A DNA stretch of 64,000 nucleotides from Duganella zoogloeoides (GCF_034479515.1 NZ_CP140152.1:2542001-2606000); one strand, 5' to 3'. Positions 1-9,159 are shown, counted from the stretch's first letter. Program-made: numbers and translations. Notes: generated from the letters alone by a model not told the origin.

Positions 1-1
1 G

Positions 2-286
2 AATGCCCCAGCCGTCACGGCGATGGCTGTCGCTGCCGCGCCGGCGATCGATTTCAGCCGGTACCAGGCCGGGTCGAATGCTGGCACGGAGGTGATGGCT
101 GCGGCGATCAAGGAGCTGCAGGAAGAAGTGAAGGGCTTGCGCGCCGACCAGGCAAAACAAACTGGCGCCATGATCCAGTCGAACGAGCGTGCGAACGCCC
201 AGGCGGCTGACAAGGTGGTCGATGGCGTCGAGAAGTCGGCCAAGGTCTCGGCCTGGACATCTACTGTGAAAGGAGAATACGCATGA
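2..286 (+). CDS. C-terminal end of a phage tail protein (probably tape measure), partial
   Basis: The reading frame is open to the left edge of the window, so this is the tail of a longer gene and the ATG at 23 is probably internal. The visible 94 residues are Ala-rich, followed by a charged helical stretch with coiled-coil character and an Ala/Asn/Asp-rich end. The stop overlaps the start of the next gene by four bases (ATGA), as is usual in phage tail operons. Its position just before the tail-tip genes suggests the end of a tape-measure or another large tail protein. The assignment rests on position, not on a recognised domain. Confidence 0.5.
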   Translation, partial: NAPAVTAMAVAAAPAIDFSRYQAGSNAGTEVMAAAIKELQEEVKGLRADQAKQTGAMIQSNERANAQAADKVVDGVEKSAKVSAWTSTVKGEYA

Positions 287-1773
287 CCGATGAGCAATTC
301 ATGGCCTGGCTGAAAAACCCAGCCGCAGTGCGCATGGTGCTGATCGAGGCGGAGGTGAATGTGGCCGGCGCCGAGGTGACGCGCTACATCGCCTCGCGTG
401 AGTACGTCACCGGACCGGCCGACTTGCCGGCCAACACGGTCTATCTGCCCCTTGCAAAGGGCGGCCTAGCGTTCACCGAGCAGGTCAGCCTGACCGGTGA
501 GGCCTCGCTGTCGAGCGGCGACATCGAGCTGGACAACGGCGACGGCGCGCTCGACAGCTGGCTGGGCGACGTGTGGCGCAACCGCCGCATTCGCGCATGG
601 TCCGGCGACCCGGCCTGGCCGCGCGCGGAATTTCGGCTGGTGTTCGACGGCATCGTCGACGACGTGGGCAGTTCGAGCCGCGACACGGTGAACCTGGTGC
701 TGCGCGACAAATTGCAGCGCCTGAATACGCCAATCAGTGAGGCCAAGCTGGGCGGCACATCGCCCAATAAGGACGCGGTGCTGCCGATTCCGTTCGGCGC
801 GTGTTCCAACGTCACGCCATTGTTGAAGAATCCCGGGACACTCGAATATGGTTTCGGCTGTCAAGTCGAAGGAATTATGGGTGGGATTGAATACGGCAGC
901 GAGGCCCGCTACAACGGAAAGCCTGTCGCAATCGATGCCAATTTCGCTGCAGGCAGTTTCAAGCTCCTGCTCAATCCGAACGGGAACACCATCACGTGTA
1001 GCGTGTTGGGGGACAACGGCAGCGGGTATGCGCCCCGCATCGCGCCGCTGGTACGCCGCATCGCCACGGCGTACGGCAAGCCGGGCGACCGGTTCACCGA
1101 CGCCGACTTGGATCTGACCAATCTCGCCGCGTTCGATGCCGCCCACACGCAGCCGGTCGGCCTGTATGTGGCCGATCGTATCAATCAAGCGCTGGCCATC
1201 CAGCAGTTGGCCGCCAGCGTCGGTGCGCAAGCGGTCATGTCGGCCACTGGGCAGCTGCGCCTGATTCAGATCGCGCTGCCGGCGCGGGGCGTGCCCGTAG
1301 AGATCGGTCCCGACCAGATGCTGGCGAACTCACTACGTCCGGCCGAGCGTCTGCCGGTGGTAGCCGCGGTAAAAATTGCTTTCGACCGAAACTACACGGT
1401 GCAGACTGGGTTGGCCGCAGGCTTGCTCCCGTGGCACGCCGACCTGTACGCCACCGAGTGGCTGACCGAGACGGTGGTGGACGAGGCGGTGCAGGCGCGG
1501 TACCGGCTGACGGACGATCCGGTGCAGATCGAAACATGCCTGAAAACCCGGGCCGACGCGCGCGGCGAGGCTCAGCGGCGCCTGGCGCTGCGCAGCGTGC
1601 CGCGCACCATTTATGAGTTGGACGGAGAGCCAGAGCTGGCCGTGCTTCAGCTGGGCGCGCCGGTAGTGCTACGTGACGACCGCTGGGGCCTGGCTGCTGG
1701 CGCGCCGGGTGTGGTGGTGATGATGCAACGAAACTGGCTGACCGGCCGTGTAACTGTAGGAGTAATGGTATGA
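283..1773 (+). CDS. Phage tail protein (tail-tip/baseplate type)
   Basis: A 496-residue protein translationally coupled to its neighbours by ATGA overlaps at both ends. It begins with a short region about imposing a value on tail attachments, then mixed alpha/beta segments rich in Val, Asp and Leu, with no signal peptide or membrane segment. It lies directly upstream of a J-like tip fibre gene, the position where siphophages encode proteins that connect the tail tube tip to the host-specificity protein. No catalytic motif was recognised. The tail-tip role comes from order and size and is not proven by a domain. Confidence 0.6.
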   Translation: MTDEQFMAWLKNPAAVRMVLIEAEVNVAGAEVTRYIASREYVTGPADLPANTVYLPLAKGGLAFTEQVSLTGEASLSSGDIELDNGDGALDSWLGDVWRNRRIRAWSGDPAWPRAEFRLVFDGIVDDVGSSSRDTVNLVLRDKLQRLNTPISEAKLGGTSPNKDAVLPIPFGACSNVTPLLKNPGTLEYGFGCQVEGIMGGIEYGSEARYNGKPVAIDANFAAGSFKLLLNPNGNTITCSVLGDNGSGYAPRIAPLVRRIATAYGKPGDRFTDADLDLTNLAAFDAAHTQPVGLYVADRINQALAIQQLAASVGAQAVMSATGQLRLIQIALPARGVPVEIGPDQMLANSLRPAERLPVVAAVKIAFDRNYTVQTGLAAGLLPWHADLYATEWLTETVVDEAVQARYRLTDDPVQIETCLKTRADARGEAQRRLALRSVPRTIYELDGEPELAVLQLGAPVVLRDDRWGLAAGAPGVVVMMQRNWLTGRVTVGVMV

Positions 1774-4259
1774 CGGCAATCGTAGGCGAACGCGACAACT
1801 TGATCATGAACACCGTGCCGCGCTACGCCGCGCCCATTGATCGCGCGCTGCGGATCACGGCCAGTTCGACCACGTTCGAGGTGTCGCTGACCGGACAGCC
1901 AGCGCCGGCGACGATCACGTTCTCCGCGCTGATGCTGGGCGCCGTCGGCGAGATCATGTTCTCGTCGGAGCCACCGGTGGCGCTGGCTGTGACCAATGGC
2001 GACGCGGTACTCAAATTCGAGGACATGACCTCAAGCATCGTGACGGTCACGGCCACCACGGTCATCGACGGCCTGACCTATTTCGATCGCCAGACCGTGG
2101 ATAAACGCCAGGCGCTCGACCTGCGCCCGCCGCCGGCGCCGACTGGCCTGGCCACCACCGGCCAGCCGGCCGCGATTCGCCTGAATTGGGCCGCTGCGCC
2201 GGCCAATTACGCTAACCTCGACTACACCGAGATCTGGCGCGCGCCCGTCAACGACATTGCCCAGGCCGCGCCGGTGGCGCGCGCGGACGCGCGCGAATTC
2301 ACCGATCCAGTGGGGCCGGGCAAAACGCTCTACTACTGGATCCGGTACGTCTCGCGCGCGTCGATCCCGGGGCCGTTCAACAACAGCACCGGTACAGTAG
2401 GCGCTTCGGCCATCGAGGTCGAGCACCTGCTCCAGGTGTTGACAGGGCAGATCACCGAGTCGCAGCTGTACGCCGACCTGGGAGCGAAAATTGACAAGAT
2501 CGAACAGCTTGAGGATGTTTTCGGTGATGCTGTCAGCGCCGCCCAGTCAGCGGCTGCTGCTGAACTCGCGCGTGCTGCTGCGGACCAGGCCGCCGGCCTG
2601 GCTGTCCAGTATCGCGACGCGTCCGCGCAGTCAGCGATCTCAGCCGAGACGGATGCCGCCAAGGCCACGTCGCAAGCTGCCGAATCGGCGCAGTCGTCAA
2701 CAAACGCGGGTACCTCGGCAGCGGCTGCATCGAGATCGAAAGACCTGGCCGTGCAGGCTGCAAACGGTGCTGGGCAGAGCGCTGTCGGTGCAGCACAAAG
2801 TAGCAGCAGCGCATCGGGCTTTGCGAATGCGGCCGGCCAGTCGGCGACGGCGGCCAGCGGCTCGGCCACCATGGCGAACACGAATGCCGGCCAGGCCGGC
2901 ACCTACGCGGGACAGGCCGCCAGTTCGGCCACCGCCGCTAACGGCAGTGCTACGGCGGCGGCCTCATTTCTCCAGCAGGCGCAGGCAATCCTCAACGATC
3001 CAATCACAGGTCTGGTCGATAAATATGCAGCCGTGAAAGTGCTGGCCGACGCCACGGCCAGCGCGCTCGATGGTGCGCGGGCGCGGTATGCCGTGCAACT
3101 CGATGCGGATGGTGTGGCTGGCGGGTTTGAGCTGATCGGCGGCGGCGGACGCATCGATTTTGGCGTGCGCGCCACGTCGTTTTTCATCGCTGGTCCTTCT
3201 GGTGGCCCGGTGGCGCCCTCGGTGCCGTTCATCGTGCGCACCACGGAAACGGTGATCGATGGCGTCACCATCCCGATCGGCACCTACATCGCCAACGCAT
3301 TCATCCAGAACGCTTCGATCACCAACGCCAAAATTGCCGGCGACATCTGGTCGAGCAACTGGGCGCCAGGCGCCAATGGCAGCGGCTGGTATCTGCAGCG
3401 CAGTGGGGATTTCTATGCCAACAGCGTGCGCCTGCGCGGCAACATCGCCGGTGGCGCGTACACCGGCTACTCCTGGCCGGCCAACAACGGTACCGGCTAC
3501 TACCTGGGTCCTGAGGGGCTGTTGCTGGGCAACCCTAGCACCGGGCGATATCTCCAGGTGGAAGGGGACGGGACCCTGCACGCTCCTGGGTTCTCGATAG
3601 AGAACGGCCGCGCCAATTTCTCCGGCAACGTGAACACCGGCATAGGAGCGGGTTTTCGCATCGAGATGGGGCCTGACGATCCGGTGTACGCAATGTGGGC
3701 CGGCGCCGGAACAAAAAACGATACGAATGCCATTTTTTACCTGAAGCGCAGCGGTGCCGGCTATTTTGGAGGCGCACTGTCGGCGGGCACCTTGCGCACG
3801 GCGGTGACCAATCCATCCATTTCTGCGAACGTTGAACTGGTGGACGGTCCGTTCGGCACCAACGGCGGCGCGATTGCGGTCGTATGTAGCTACAACTACC
3901 TGGAATTTAGGGGGCGTGATGGGGGCAGTTATTCAGTATCCGGGCCTGAGTCCAGCGCGACCGTGAGGCTGTATCGCACCATCGGGACGGCCGCAGAAAC
4001 GCTCGTTCAAACATTCATCATCACAGGCTCGACAACAGTGACTAACTCAGGGATAGCCTCGGAATTGTCATTCTACCAGCGCGAGATGGGTGGTTCATTC
4101 ACCTACACCGACAATGCCGGCAGTAGCGAAAATCGAACCTATCGCGCAGTGCTGTCGGATCGGAACCTGAAAACGGTGACATTCAATCCAGTTTCCGGGG
4201 GGCTCGGAGCAAGCGTCTCGACCCTCAATCAAACCCTGACGATAGTGACCACGGAATGA
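1770..4259 (+). CDS. Phage tip attachment/central tail fibre protein (J-like)
   Basis: An 829-residue protein likely to sit at the tail tip and contact the host surface. Residues about 118-205 look like a fibronectin type III domain (Pro-rich entry, then alternating strands with conserved Trp and Tyr). Residues about 215-245 form a helical stretch like the one before the central region of lambda-J relatives. Residues about 250-410 are an extreme Ala/Ser/Gln/Thr-rich segment, probably a long trimeric coiled coil. After that comes a J-like core with a PFIV segment and an IQNASITNAKI motif, typical of the strand-rich J centre, and a strand-rich distal end. The last 150 residues are less Ala-rich and probably receptor-specific. 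Start and stop both overlap neighbouring genes. Confidence 0.75.
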   Translation: MTAIVGERDNLIMNTVPRYAAPIDRALRITASSTTFEVSLTGQPAPATITFSALMLGAVGEIMFSSEPPVALAVTNGDAVLKFEDMTSSIVTVTATTVIDGLTYFDRQTVDKRQALDLRPPPAPTGLATTGQPAAIRLNWAAAPANYANLDYTEIWRAPVNDIAQAAPVARADAREFTDPVGPGKTLYYWIRYVSRASIPGPFNNSTGTVGASAIEVEHLLQVLTGQITESQLYADLGAKIDKIEQLEDVFGDAVSAAQSAAAAELARAAADQAAGLAVQYRDASAQSAISAETDAAKATSQAAESAQSSTNAGTSAAAASRSKDLAVQAANGAGQSAVGAAQSSSSASGFANAAGQSATAASGSATMANTNAGQAGTYAGQAASSATAANGSATAAASFLQQAQAILNDPITGLVDKYAAVKVLADATASALDGARARYAVQLDADGVAGGFELIGGGGRIDFGVRATSFFIAGPSGGPVAPSVPFIVRTTETVIDGVTIPIGTYIANAFIQNASITNAKIAGDIWSSNWAPGANGSGWYLQRSGDFYANSVRLRGNIAGGAYTGYSWPANNGTGYYLGPEGLLLGNPSTGRYLQVEGDGTLHAPGFSIENGRANFSGNVNTGIGAGFRIEMGPDDPVYAMWAGAGTKNDTNAIFYLKRSGAGYFGGALSAGTLRTAVTNPSISANVELVDGPFGTNGGAIAVVCSYNYLEFRGRDGGSYSVSGPESSATVRLYRTIGTAAETLVQTFIITGSTTVTNSGIASELSFYQREMGGSFTYTDNAGSSENRTYRAVLSDRNLKTVTFNPVSGGLGASVSTLNQTLTIVTTE

Positions 4260-5110
4260 ACAATCTACGAATCCTGCACGACAACGCCGTCGACCGCGCG
4301 GTGCTGACGGCATCGAGTCAGGCCGGCGCGCTCGGCCCCGCGAACCTGCAGCGCGACGAGCGGTCGGCGGTGCTGCGCGCGGTCGGCACCAGCGTCATGA
4401 TCACGGCCACGTGGCCGACGCAGGAACTCATCGCTTGCGTGGCACCGATCCGCACGAACATGAACAGTTCGGCGCGCATGCGCGTGCGGGGGTATGAGCG
4501 CGTCGGCGACGCCGTGCCGGTGATCGATACCGGCGTGATGCTCCCATGCCCCGAGGCGCCGCTGGGGGACTCACCATTCGGCTACTTGCCGCTGGGTTGG
4601 AACGGCTACACATGGGGCGGTGTGAATACCTGGGCGCGCGGGGGCGGCTCGGACGGCGTGGCCTGGTTCGAGCCGGTCAGCGTGCGGCAGCTGGTGATCG
4701 AGCTGTCGTCGGTGGACAACCCGGATGGGTACATCGAGATCTCGCGCCTGGTTGCCGGCATGTACTGGGCGCCGGAATACAACCCCAGCTACGGCGCCAG
4801 CCTGACGGCAGTGGACACCAGCGAGGGGTATCGAACTGCTGCCGGTGCCGCCAAAACGAATGTCGGTACCCGGCACCGGCTGCTCAACATAAACCTGGAA
4901 TTCCTGACGCGGCACGACCGCGCGCGCCTGGCTCGCATCGTGGACGAATGCGGAACAGTGCGCCCACTGCTGTGCAGCTTGTTCCCCGAACACGCCGACC
5001 CGGTGCTCGAACAGCAGCACATGGTCTATGGCCGCGTTGCAAATATCGACGCCATCAGCGCATCGAGTTTCGACATCTATTCCGCTCCACTCCAAATCGA
5101 AGGGTATTAA
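4256..5110 (+). CDS. Phage tail-associated protein of unknown function
   Basis: 284 residues, beginning inside the stop of the tip-fibre gene (ATGA). The protein opens with a repeated Leu/Asn/Ala-rich region, then strand-rich segments with many Gly, Trp and Tyr residues (a Gly-Tyr-Thr-Trp-Gly-Gly stretch near residue 120). There is no signal peptide or membrane segment. I do not recognise a named domain. Because it is coupled to the fibre gene and followed by a second fibre-like gene, it is most likely a structural part of the tail tip or a fibre accessory protein. Confidence 0.55.
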   Translation: MNNLRILHDNAVDRAVLTASSQAGALGPANLQRDERSAVLRAVGTSVMITATWPTQELIACVAPIRTNMNSSARMRVRGYERVGDAVPVIDTGVMLPCPEAPLGDSPFGYLPLGWNGYTWGGVNTWARGGGSDGVAWFEPVSVRQLVIELSSVDNPDGYIEISRLVAGMYWAPEYNPSYGASLTAVDTSEGYRTAAGAAKTNVGTRHRLLNINLEFLTRHDRARLARIVDECGTVRPLLCSLFPEHADPVLEQQHMVYGRVANIDAISASSFDIYSAPLQIEGY

Positions 5111-5111
5111 C

Positions 5112-6035
5112 GTGGCAAATATATTCAAACCTGGCATGACCAATTTTGTCGAGGTGCTGAACCAGATGTGGGCAGCTTTCGTGGTCGGTCCATATAACGC
5201 ACTGTCCCTCGCCGGCGGCACCATGACCGGACCGCTCGCCAGCATCAGCACGATTGGCGCGGAAGGCGAGGTAACGTCGCGACACCGATTGCTCTCTCCC
5301 AAGCTTCACATCGGCGTGGTCGGTGCTGACCCGGATATCAGCGTCATCGCGCGCATCGGTTCGATAGAGGGAGCAGAGGTTCTCGCCCTGGCAAACGTGG
5401 GATCGTTTTTCCACGGGGACGGTGGGCTGGGCAACGGGCTGCCTACATGCCTCAACATCTCGCGTAATGGCCCTACGGGGCGAGGCGTCACGTCGAAGGG
5501 CACGTTCAACGGCAATGGCGCCGACTACGCCGAGTACCTGATCAAGGGGCTCCTGTGCGGCACCATCGTGCCCGGGCAGATTATCGGCATCGACGCCGAC
5601 GGCCGCCTCACCGATAAATGGGATCTGGCGATCTCGTTCGCCGTCAAATCGACCAATCCGTGCATGGTGGGCGGCGATACCTGGGCGGCTCACCTCGGGC
5701 CGCGCCCGATCGCGCCAGTGCGCCAGGACGGCGATACCGACGAACAGTGGGTCGATGCGCTGGCCGCCGCGCAGGTGGGCCAGCAGGTTTTCGACGCTGA
5801 GCTCGAGCAGGCGCGCCGGCAGGTGGACCGCATCGCGTTCGCCGGCCAGGTTCCGGTCAACCTGCAGGGGGCCGCGCCCGGCCAGTTCATCGTGCCGGTG
5901 CAGGATGGCGACGGCATCGGCGGCCTGGCCATCGACGAGGCCGATATCACCCTTCGCCAATATATGCGCGCCCTCGGCCGCGTGATCGCTATTGAGGACG
6001 ACGGCCGAGCGCGGATCATCGTCAAGGTCGCATAG
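5112..6035 (+). CDS. Phage tail fibre-like protein with possible C-terminal chaperone/cleavage domain
   Basis: The GTG at 5112, right after the stop of the preceding gene and behind a GAAGGG ribosome-binding site, is preferred to an upstream in-frame start at 5028 that would overlap it heavily. The 307-residue protein has a short N-terminal segment, a GGTMTGPL motif common near the start of fibre repeats, then a DYAEYL motif followed by GxIxGID. DYAEY-type motifs mark the self-cleaving intramolecular chaperone (peptidase G2-like) ends of many phage appendage proteins. That similarity is by eye and weak. A terminator follows at 6055. Confidence 0.55.
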   Translation: MANIFKPGMTNFVEVLNQMWAAFVVGPYNALSLAGGTMTGPLASISTIGAEGEVTSRHRLLSPKLHIGVVGADPDISVIARIGSIEGAEVLALANVGSFFHGDGGLGNGLPTCLNISRNGPTGRGVTSKGTFNGNGADYAEYLIKGLLCGTIVPGQIIGIDADGRLTDKWDLAISFAVKSTNPCMVGGDTWAAHLGPRPIAPVRQDGDTDEQWVDALAAAQVGQQVFDAELEQARRQVDRIAFAGQVPVNLQGAAPGQFIVPVQDGDGIGGLAIDEADITLRQYMRALGRVIAIEDDGRARIIVKVA

Positions 6036-6054
6036 GCACCACCCATACCATCAC

Positions 6055-6077
6055 AACCCGCTCCGGCGGGTTTTTTT
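6055..6077 (+). terminator. Intrinsic terminator after the tail operon
   Basis: A CCCGC stem, TCCG loop and GCGGG stem are followed by seven T residues. It sits 20 bases after the last fibre gene and before the lysis cassette, so it probably separates tail transcription from lysis transcription. Confidence 0.85.
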
Positions 6078-6098
6078 ACGTCCCACGAAAGGGGAAAC

Positions 6099-6419
6099 AT
6101 GCCAGCAGATGAGGCAGTAGAAGACGCGCGCCACGCGGACAACCAGCATCGAATCAAAGCGCTGGAGGAAGAGTTGGCAGCGGCTGTAGCAACGATTAAT
6201 CGCCTGGACGCGCGCGCACAAGAGACGCTGGACGTGCTTGGCGCCATCAAGGGTCTGATCGACCAGCTGGACGTTCCGGCGCTGCGCGAGATGGCCGACG
6301 CGATGAACACGATGAAGGGCGGGGTCCGGGTGCTGGGCTGGCTCGAACGGCCAGCCAAGTGGCTGACGGTAATGGCGGCTCTGGCCGCTTCAATTTATGG
6401 ACTGTGGAAACTCAAATGA
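6099..6419 (+). CDS. Small phage membrane protein with coiled coil (lysis cassette)
   Basis: 106 residues: an acidic N-terminus, a long heptad-like helix (about residues 15-70) and one C-terminal hydrophobic segment (about 84-103) ending in Lys. The stop overlaps the next start (ATGA). It precedes a second small membrane protein and the endolysin, so it may be a holin partner or antiholin. A ribosome-binding site (AAAGGGG) lies before the ATG. No family was recognised with certainty. Confidence 0.55.
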   Translation: MPADEAVEDARHADNQHRIKALEEELAAAVATINRLDARAQETLDVLGAIKGLIDQLDVPALREMADAMNTMKGGVRVLGWLERPAKWLTVMAALAASIYGLWKLK

Positions 6420-6655
6420 AAAAACTCGAACTGATCGAAGACTGGCGGGCGGTGCTTACGCGCGCCTGGTCGATGAAATTCAGCATCCTGGCCGCCATCC
6501 TCGGCGGCCTGGAGGTGGGCGTCCAGTATGTGCAGCCGGCCGGCATCCCGAACGGCGTGTTCGCAGGAATCGCCTCGGCCGTGTCGCTGTCCGCCGCCGT
6601 GGCGCGCCTGGTGGCGCAGCGTGAACTGTCGGGAGGCGCCAATGGCAACGCCTAA
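6416..6655 (+). CDS. Putative holin
   Basis: 79 residues starting at the ATG within the previous gene's stop. An upstream in-frame start at 6359 is rejected because it would lie deep in the preceding gene. A basic and acidic N-terminus of about 18 residues precedes two short hydrophobic segments (about 20-36 and 47-65), followed by an Arg/Glu-containing tail. Size, topology and position immediately before the endolysin fit a small holin that permeabilises the inner membrane. The reading frame overlaps the endolysin start by 14 bases. Confidence 0.6.
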   Translation: MKKLELIEDWRAVLTRAWSMKFSILAAILGGLEVGVQYVQPAGIPNGVFAGIASAVSLSAAVARLVAQRELSGGANGNA

Positions 6656-7121
6656 ACAACGTGCAGCGGCCGCTGCGGTGCTGGCCACGATCATCGCCGT
6701 ACCTGCCGAGGGCATCCGTCAGATCGCCTACTACGACCCGCCCGGCATCCTGACCGTGTGCTACGGACACACCGGCGCCGACGTGGTGGCGAAGCGCCTG
6801 TACTCGATGGACGAATGCCGCGCGCTGCTGACGGCCGACATGCAGAAGGCGGTGGCCACAGTCGAGCGCTGCGTGCCAGGCCTGCCGGTACCGGTGCTGG
6901 CTGCCTTCGCCGACGCGGTATTCAATCTGGGCCCGACGCTGGTTTGCAGCCGCGCCAGCTCGACGGCCGCGCGCATGCTGTACGCCGGCGACCTGGTCGG
7001 CGCGTGCAACCAGCTGCCGCGCTGGGACAAGGCGCGCGTGCTGGGCGCCATGGTGGCTTTGCCGGGGCTGACCAAGCGCCGCGCCGCTGAGCGCAGCCTG
7101 TGCCTGACGGGGACGACATGA
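6642..7121 (+). CDS. GH24 phage lysozyme (SAR-like endolysin)
   Basis: Muramidase that cleaves the MurNAc-GlcNAc bond of peptidoglycan at the end of the lytic cycle. The 159-residue protein carries the T4-lysozyme-type catalytic triad with canonical spacing: Glu23, Asp32 and Thr38, followed by CYGHTG. The N-terminal stretch (about residues 8-22) is Ala-rich and weakly hydrophobic with no clear cleavage site, as in signal-anchor-release endolysins such as R of phage 21. The ATG at 6642 gives this form. The longer in-frame extension overlaps the holin and is probably not used. Four-base overlap with the next gene. Confidence 0.9.
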   Translation: MATPKQRAAAAAVLATIIAVPAEGIRQIAYYDPPGILTVCYGHTGADVVAKRLYSMDECRALLTADMQKAVATVERCVPGLPVPVLAAFADAVFNLGPTLVCSRASSTAARMLYAGDLVGACNQLPRWDKARVLGAMVALPGLTKRRAAERSLCLTGTT

Positions 7122-7483
7122 GCGCCGGCATCAAGGCCGCGCCGATGAGCGACAACCAGGTGGCGTTCGATTGCCCCGGTTGCGGCGAGGTGCACGTGCT
7201 GCCGGTCGGCCCTGCCGCCGACGGCCACCAGCGGCCTATCTGGGGCTACAACGGCGACCCGGTGCGGCCGACATTCACGCCGTCGGTACTGGCACGCAAC
7301 GGGCACCACATGGACGGCGACAAACAGGAGTGTTGGTGCAACTACGAGGCCCGCACCTGCCGCAAGTCGCCGTTCAAGTGCGGCGTGTGCCATTCGTTCG
7401 TCACCGACGGCCAGATCCAGTTCCTCAGCGATTGCACGCACGCGCTGGCCGGCCAGACCGTTCCTCTACCTGATTGGAGTTGA
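7118..7483 (+). CDS. DUF6527-like zinc-binding phage protein
   Basis: 121 residues starting inside the endolysin stop (ATGA). The protein has a CPGCGEVH motif near the N-terminus, a WGYNGD segment, a PTFTPSVL segment and a C-terminal CHSFVTDGQIQFLSDCTH block with conserved Cys and His. This matches my recollection of a small family found in phage lysis regions (DUF6527, sometimes mislabelled as ammonia monooxygenase). The Cys/His pattern suggests a structural zinc site. Function is unknown. Its place between endolysin and spanins suggests a role late in infection. Confidence 0.65.
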   Translation: MSAGIKAAPMSDNQVAFDCPGCGEVHVLPVGPAADGHQRPIWGYNGDPVRPTFTPSVLARNGHHMDGDKQECWCNYEARTCRKSPFKCGVCHSFVTDGQIQFLSDCTHALAGQTVPLPDWS

Positions 7484-7485
7484 CC

Positions 7486-7881
7486 ATGGATGCATTTAGC
7501 CTGGCCGGTGGCGCCGTCGTCGCCGGCATATGGAAAATCGCGGCGGTGGTGCTGGCCATCCTGCTGCTGGTAGTGATCACCGGCGCCGGTATGGGCTGGT
7601 GGCTGGCGGCCGCCGCGCGCGACCAGGCGCTGGCCAAGCTGGTGACGGAGCAGGGCGCCAGCGCCGCGCTGCGCGCCTCGATCGGCGTCCAAAACGAGGC
7701 GGTGGAATCGATGCAGCGCGCCACCGCCCAGGCCCAAGCGCGCGGCGCGGCTGCTCGAGCAGCGGCAGTGGCCGCCGCCCGGCGGTACGACGCCGCGCAG
7801 GCCAAACTGGCTGGAGTGCGCGCCACCACCTGCGACGAGGCCATGCCGTTTGTCGATCAGCTACTGAAGGACGTCAAATGA
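7486..7881 (+). CDS. Rz-like inner-membrane spanin (i-spanin)
   Basis: 131 residues with one N-terminal membrane segment (about 15-38) and a long Ala/Gln/Arg-rich helical periplasmic domain that ends near DEAMPFVDQLLK. The ATG at 7486, behind a GGAG site, is chosen over an in-frame alternative at 7474. Spanins link the inner and outer membranes and disrupt the outer membrane at lysis. The partner Rz1-like gene starts in its stop codon (ATGA). Confidence 0.75.
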   Translation: MDAFSLAGGAVVAGIWKIAAVVLAILLLVVITGAGMGWWLAAAARDQALAKLVTEQGASAALRASIGVQNEAVESMQRATAQAQARGAAARAAAVAAARRYDAAQAKLAGVRATTCDEAMPFVDQLLKDVK

Positions 7882-8129
7882 AAATCGCAATCATCTTGGG
7901 TACGCTGCTCCTGTCGGGCTGCGGCAGCGCGCCGCCGGTCACGCAAACCGTCTACGTGCCGTTGCACACGCCGTGCGTGAAGGACGTGCCGGCGCGGCCG
8001 GACTACGAATTCGACAAGCTGGCACTTGACTCGTCGGCTGGTGAGAAGGTTCTGGCGCTGGCGCGAGACTGGACATCCGGGCGAAAATACCTGGAATTGC
8101 TTGAAGCAGTAGTCGCTGGTTGTTTATAG
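7878..8129 (+). CDS. Rz1-like outer-membrane spanin lipoprotein (o-spanin)
   Basis: 83 residues beginning at the ATG that overlaps the i-spanin stop. A short signal peptide ends in LLLSGC, a good lipobox, so Cys would be lipidated and the protein anchored in the outer membrane. A Pro-containing stretch and two Cys-containing segments follow. With the upstream Rz-like gene it should form the spanin pair. This is the last phage gene in the + direction before the AT-rich cargo. Confidence 0.8.
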   Translation: MKIAIILGTLLLSGCGSAPPVTQTVYVPLHTPCVKDVPARPDYEFDKLALDSSAGEKVLALARDWTSGRKYLELLEAVVAGCL

Positions 8130-8145
8130 GAAATGAAATCCTTCC

Positions 8146-8838
8146 TCAGCAGGGGGCGCGGTGCTGTTCAAGCTCGCTTTCATTTTCCTCCAGCCATACT
8201 TCGAGCTTTAAAAACAAATCCTCTGAATGCTCGTACTCGTTTTCGAACATACTCATCGACAGAATCGTCCCTTCAATCTGCATTCCTGAATATAGTTCAC
8301 GTGTTTTATTGTTGAACGACGTGATCATCGTTTTCGGGTCTGTGTCAGAATATGATAATCTCATGCCTTCGTAGTTCGGATGGGCGCTTTCCGACAACCA
8401 GTTATATATTTTTTCAATTCCCTTGTATCGCTTTTCGCAGTGCTTTAACACTGTGACGATATTAATGGCTACCCACGCTGTGGATTCGTTCTTGGAGCCA
8501 TGCATCAGTGCAAGCACCTTCTCCTCGAACTGGAGAAAGCTAAGTTTTCTTGTGGTTACGTCGCCGATCAATTTATCTTGATATATGAGTAGGGAAATTG
8601 TTTCAATTGCACTGCGAAGTAATATTCTTGCCCCCATCGGTTTGTGTTGAGAATGTAAAAACCAAGACTGCTCCAGAAGATCAACGAATCGCCATGCCAC
8701 GGTTTCCCTATTGCATAAGACGTAATAAGTCACTTTCCATTTATGTGCAATGGGATTGCGCTCCCGCAAAGCGATGATATCTATCTGCTTGCAGAGAGTG
8801 TTTTGATAATCATTAATTGCTTGCTTTATGCTATCCAT
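8146..8838 (-). CDS. Hypothetical AT-rich prophage cargo protein
   Basis: 230 residues on the strand opposite the lysis genes and much richer in A+T than its surroundings, which marks it as a separately acquired moron. The protein looks soluble and largely helical. It has an N-terminal region with Lys/Gln/Asn, a central AIETISLL block, a SESAHPNYEGM segment, and an acidic C-terminus rich in Glu ending in EQHRAPC. No signal peptide or membrane segment is visible and I recognise no catalytic motif. A clear Shine-Dalgarno is not visible before the ATG. A role in lysogenic conversion or phage defence is possible from position only. Confidence 0.6.
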   Translation of the reverse strand: MDSIKQAINDYQNTLCKQIDIIALRERNPIAHKWKVTYYVLCNRETVAWRFVDLLEQSWFLHSQHKPMGARILLRSAIETISLLIYQDKLIGDVTTRKLSFLQFEEKVLALMHGSKNESTAWVAINIVTVLKHCEKRYKGIEKIYNWLSESAHPNYEGMRLSYSDTDPKTMITSFNNKTRELYSGMQIEGTILSMSMFENEYEHSEDLFLKLEVWLEENESELEQHRAPC

Positions 8839-9159
8839 AATTAACCAAGAATAATTTCTTCAATGGATCGGGTGGGGCGTATGGCAACGGCCTTCCGGCA
8901 CTGCAGCGTGCCCATATAGCATAGCTGTTCGATGCCGAGCCAAGCAGTGAGCGCCACCCCTTCGAAATTTGCGCCTAAGCTCAAACCTATTCGGACCTCA
9001 GCAAACCATCGGCCTTTGCAACCAGCCAGACGTTATCAAGTTTTGGCAAGGTCGCTCAAGGCCTGAGCGCTGCACCCTTCATTTTCTTGTAATTTCTTTG
9101 AATATTATACTTATTAAAACTTAAATTCGAGCAGAAACATTCGCCTTATTATTTCCGGT
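8839..9159. other. Gap of 321 bases between two cargo genes
   Basis: No reading frame worth calling lies here. The left part (about 8870-9060) is higher in GC than the flanking genes, and the right part (about 9080-9140) is AT-rich. The stretch should contain the promoter of the reverse-strand gene that starts at 8838. I see no clear hairpin, repeat or terminator. Confidence 0.5.
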
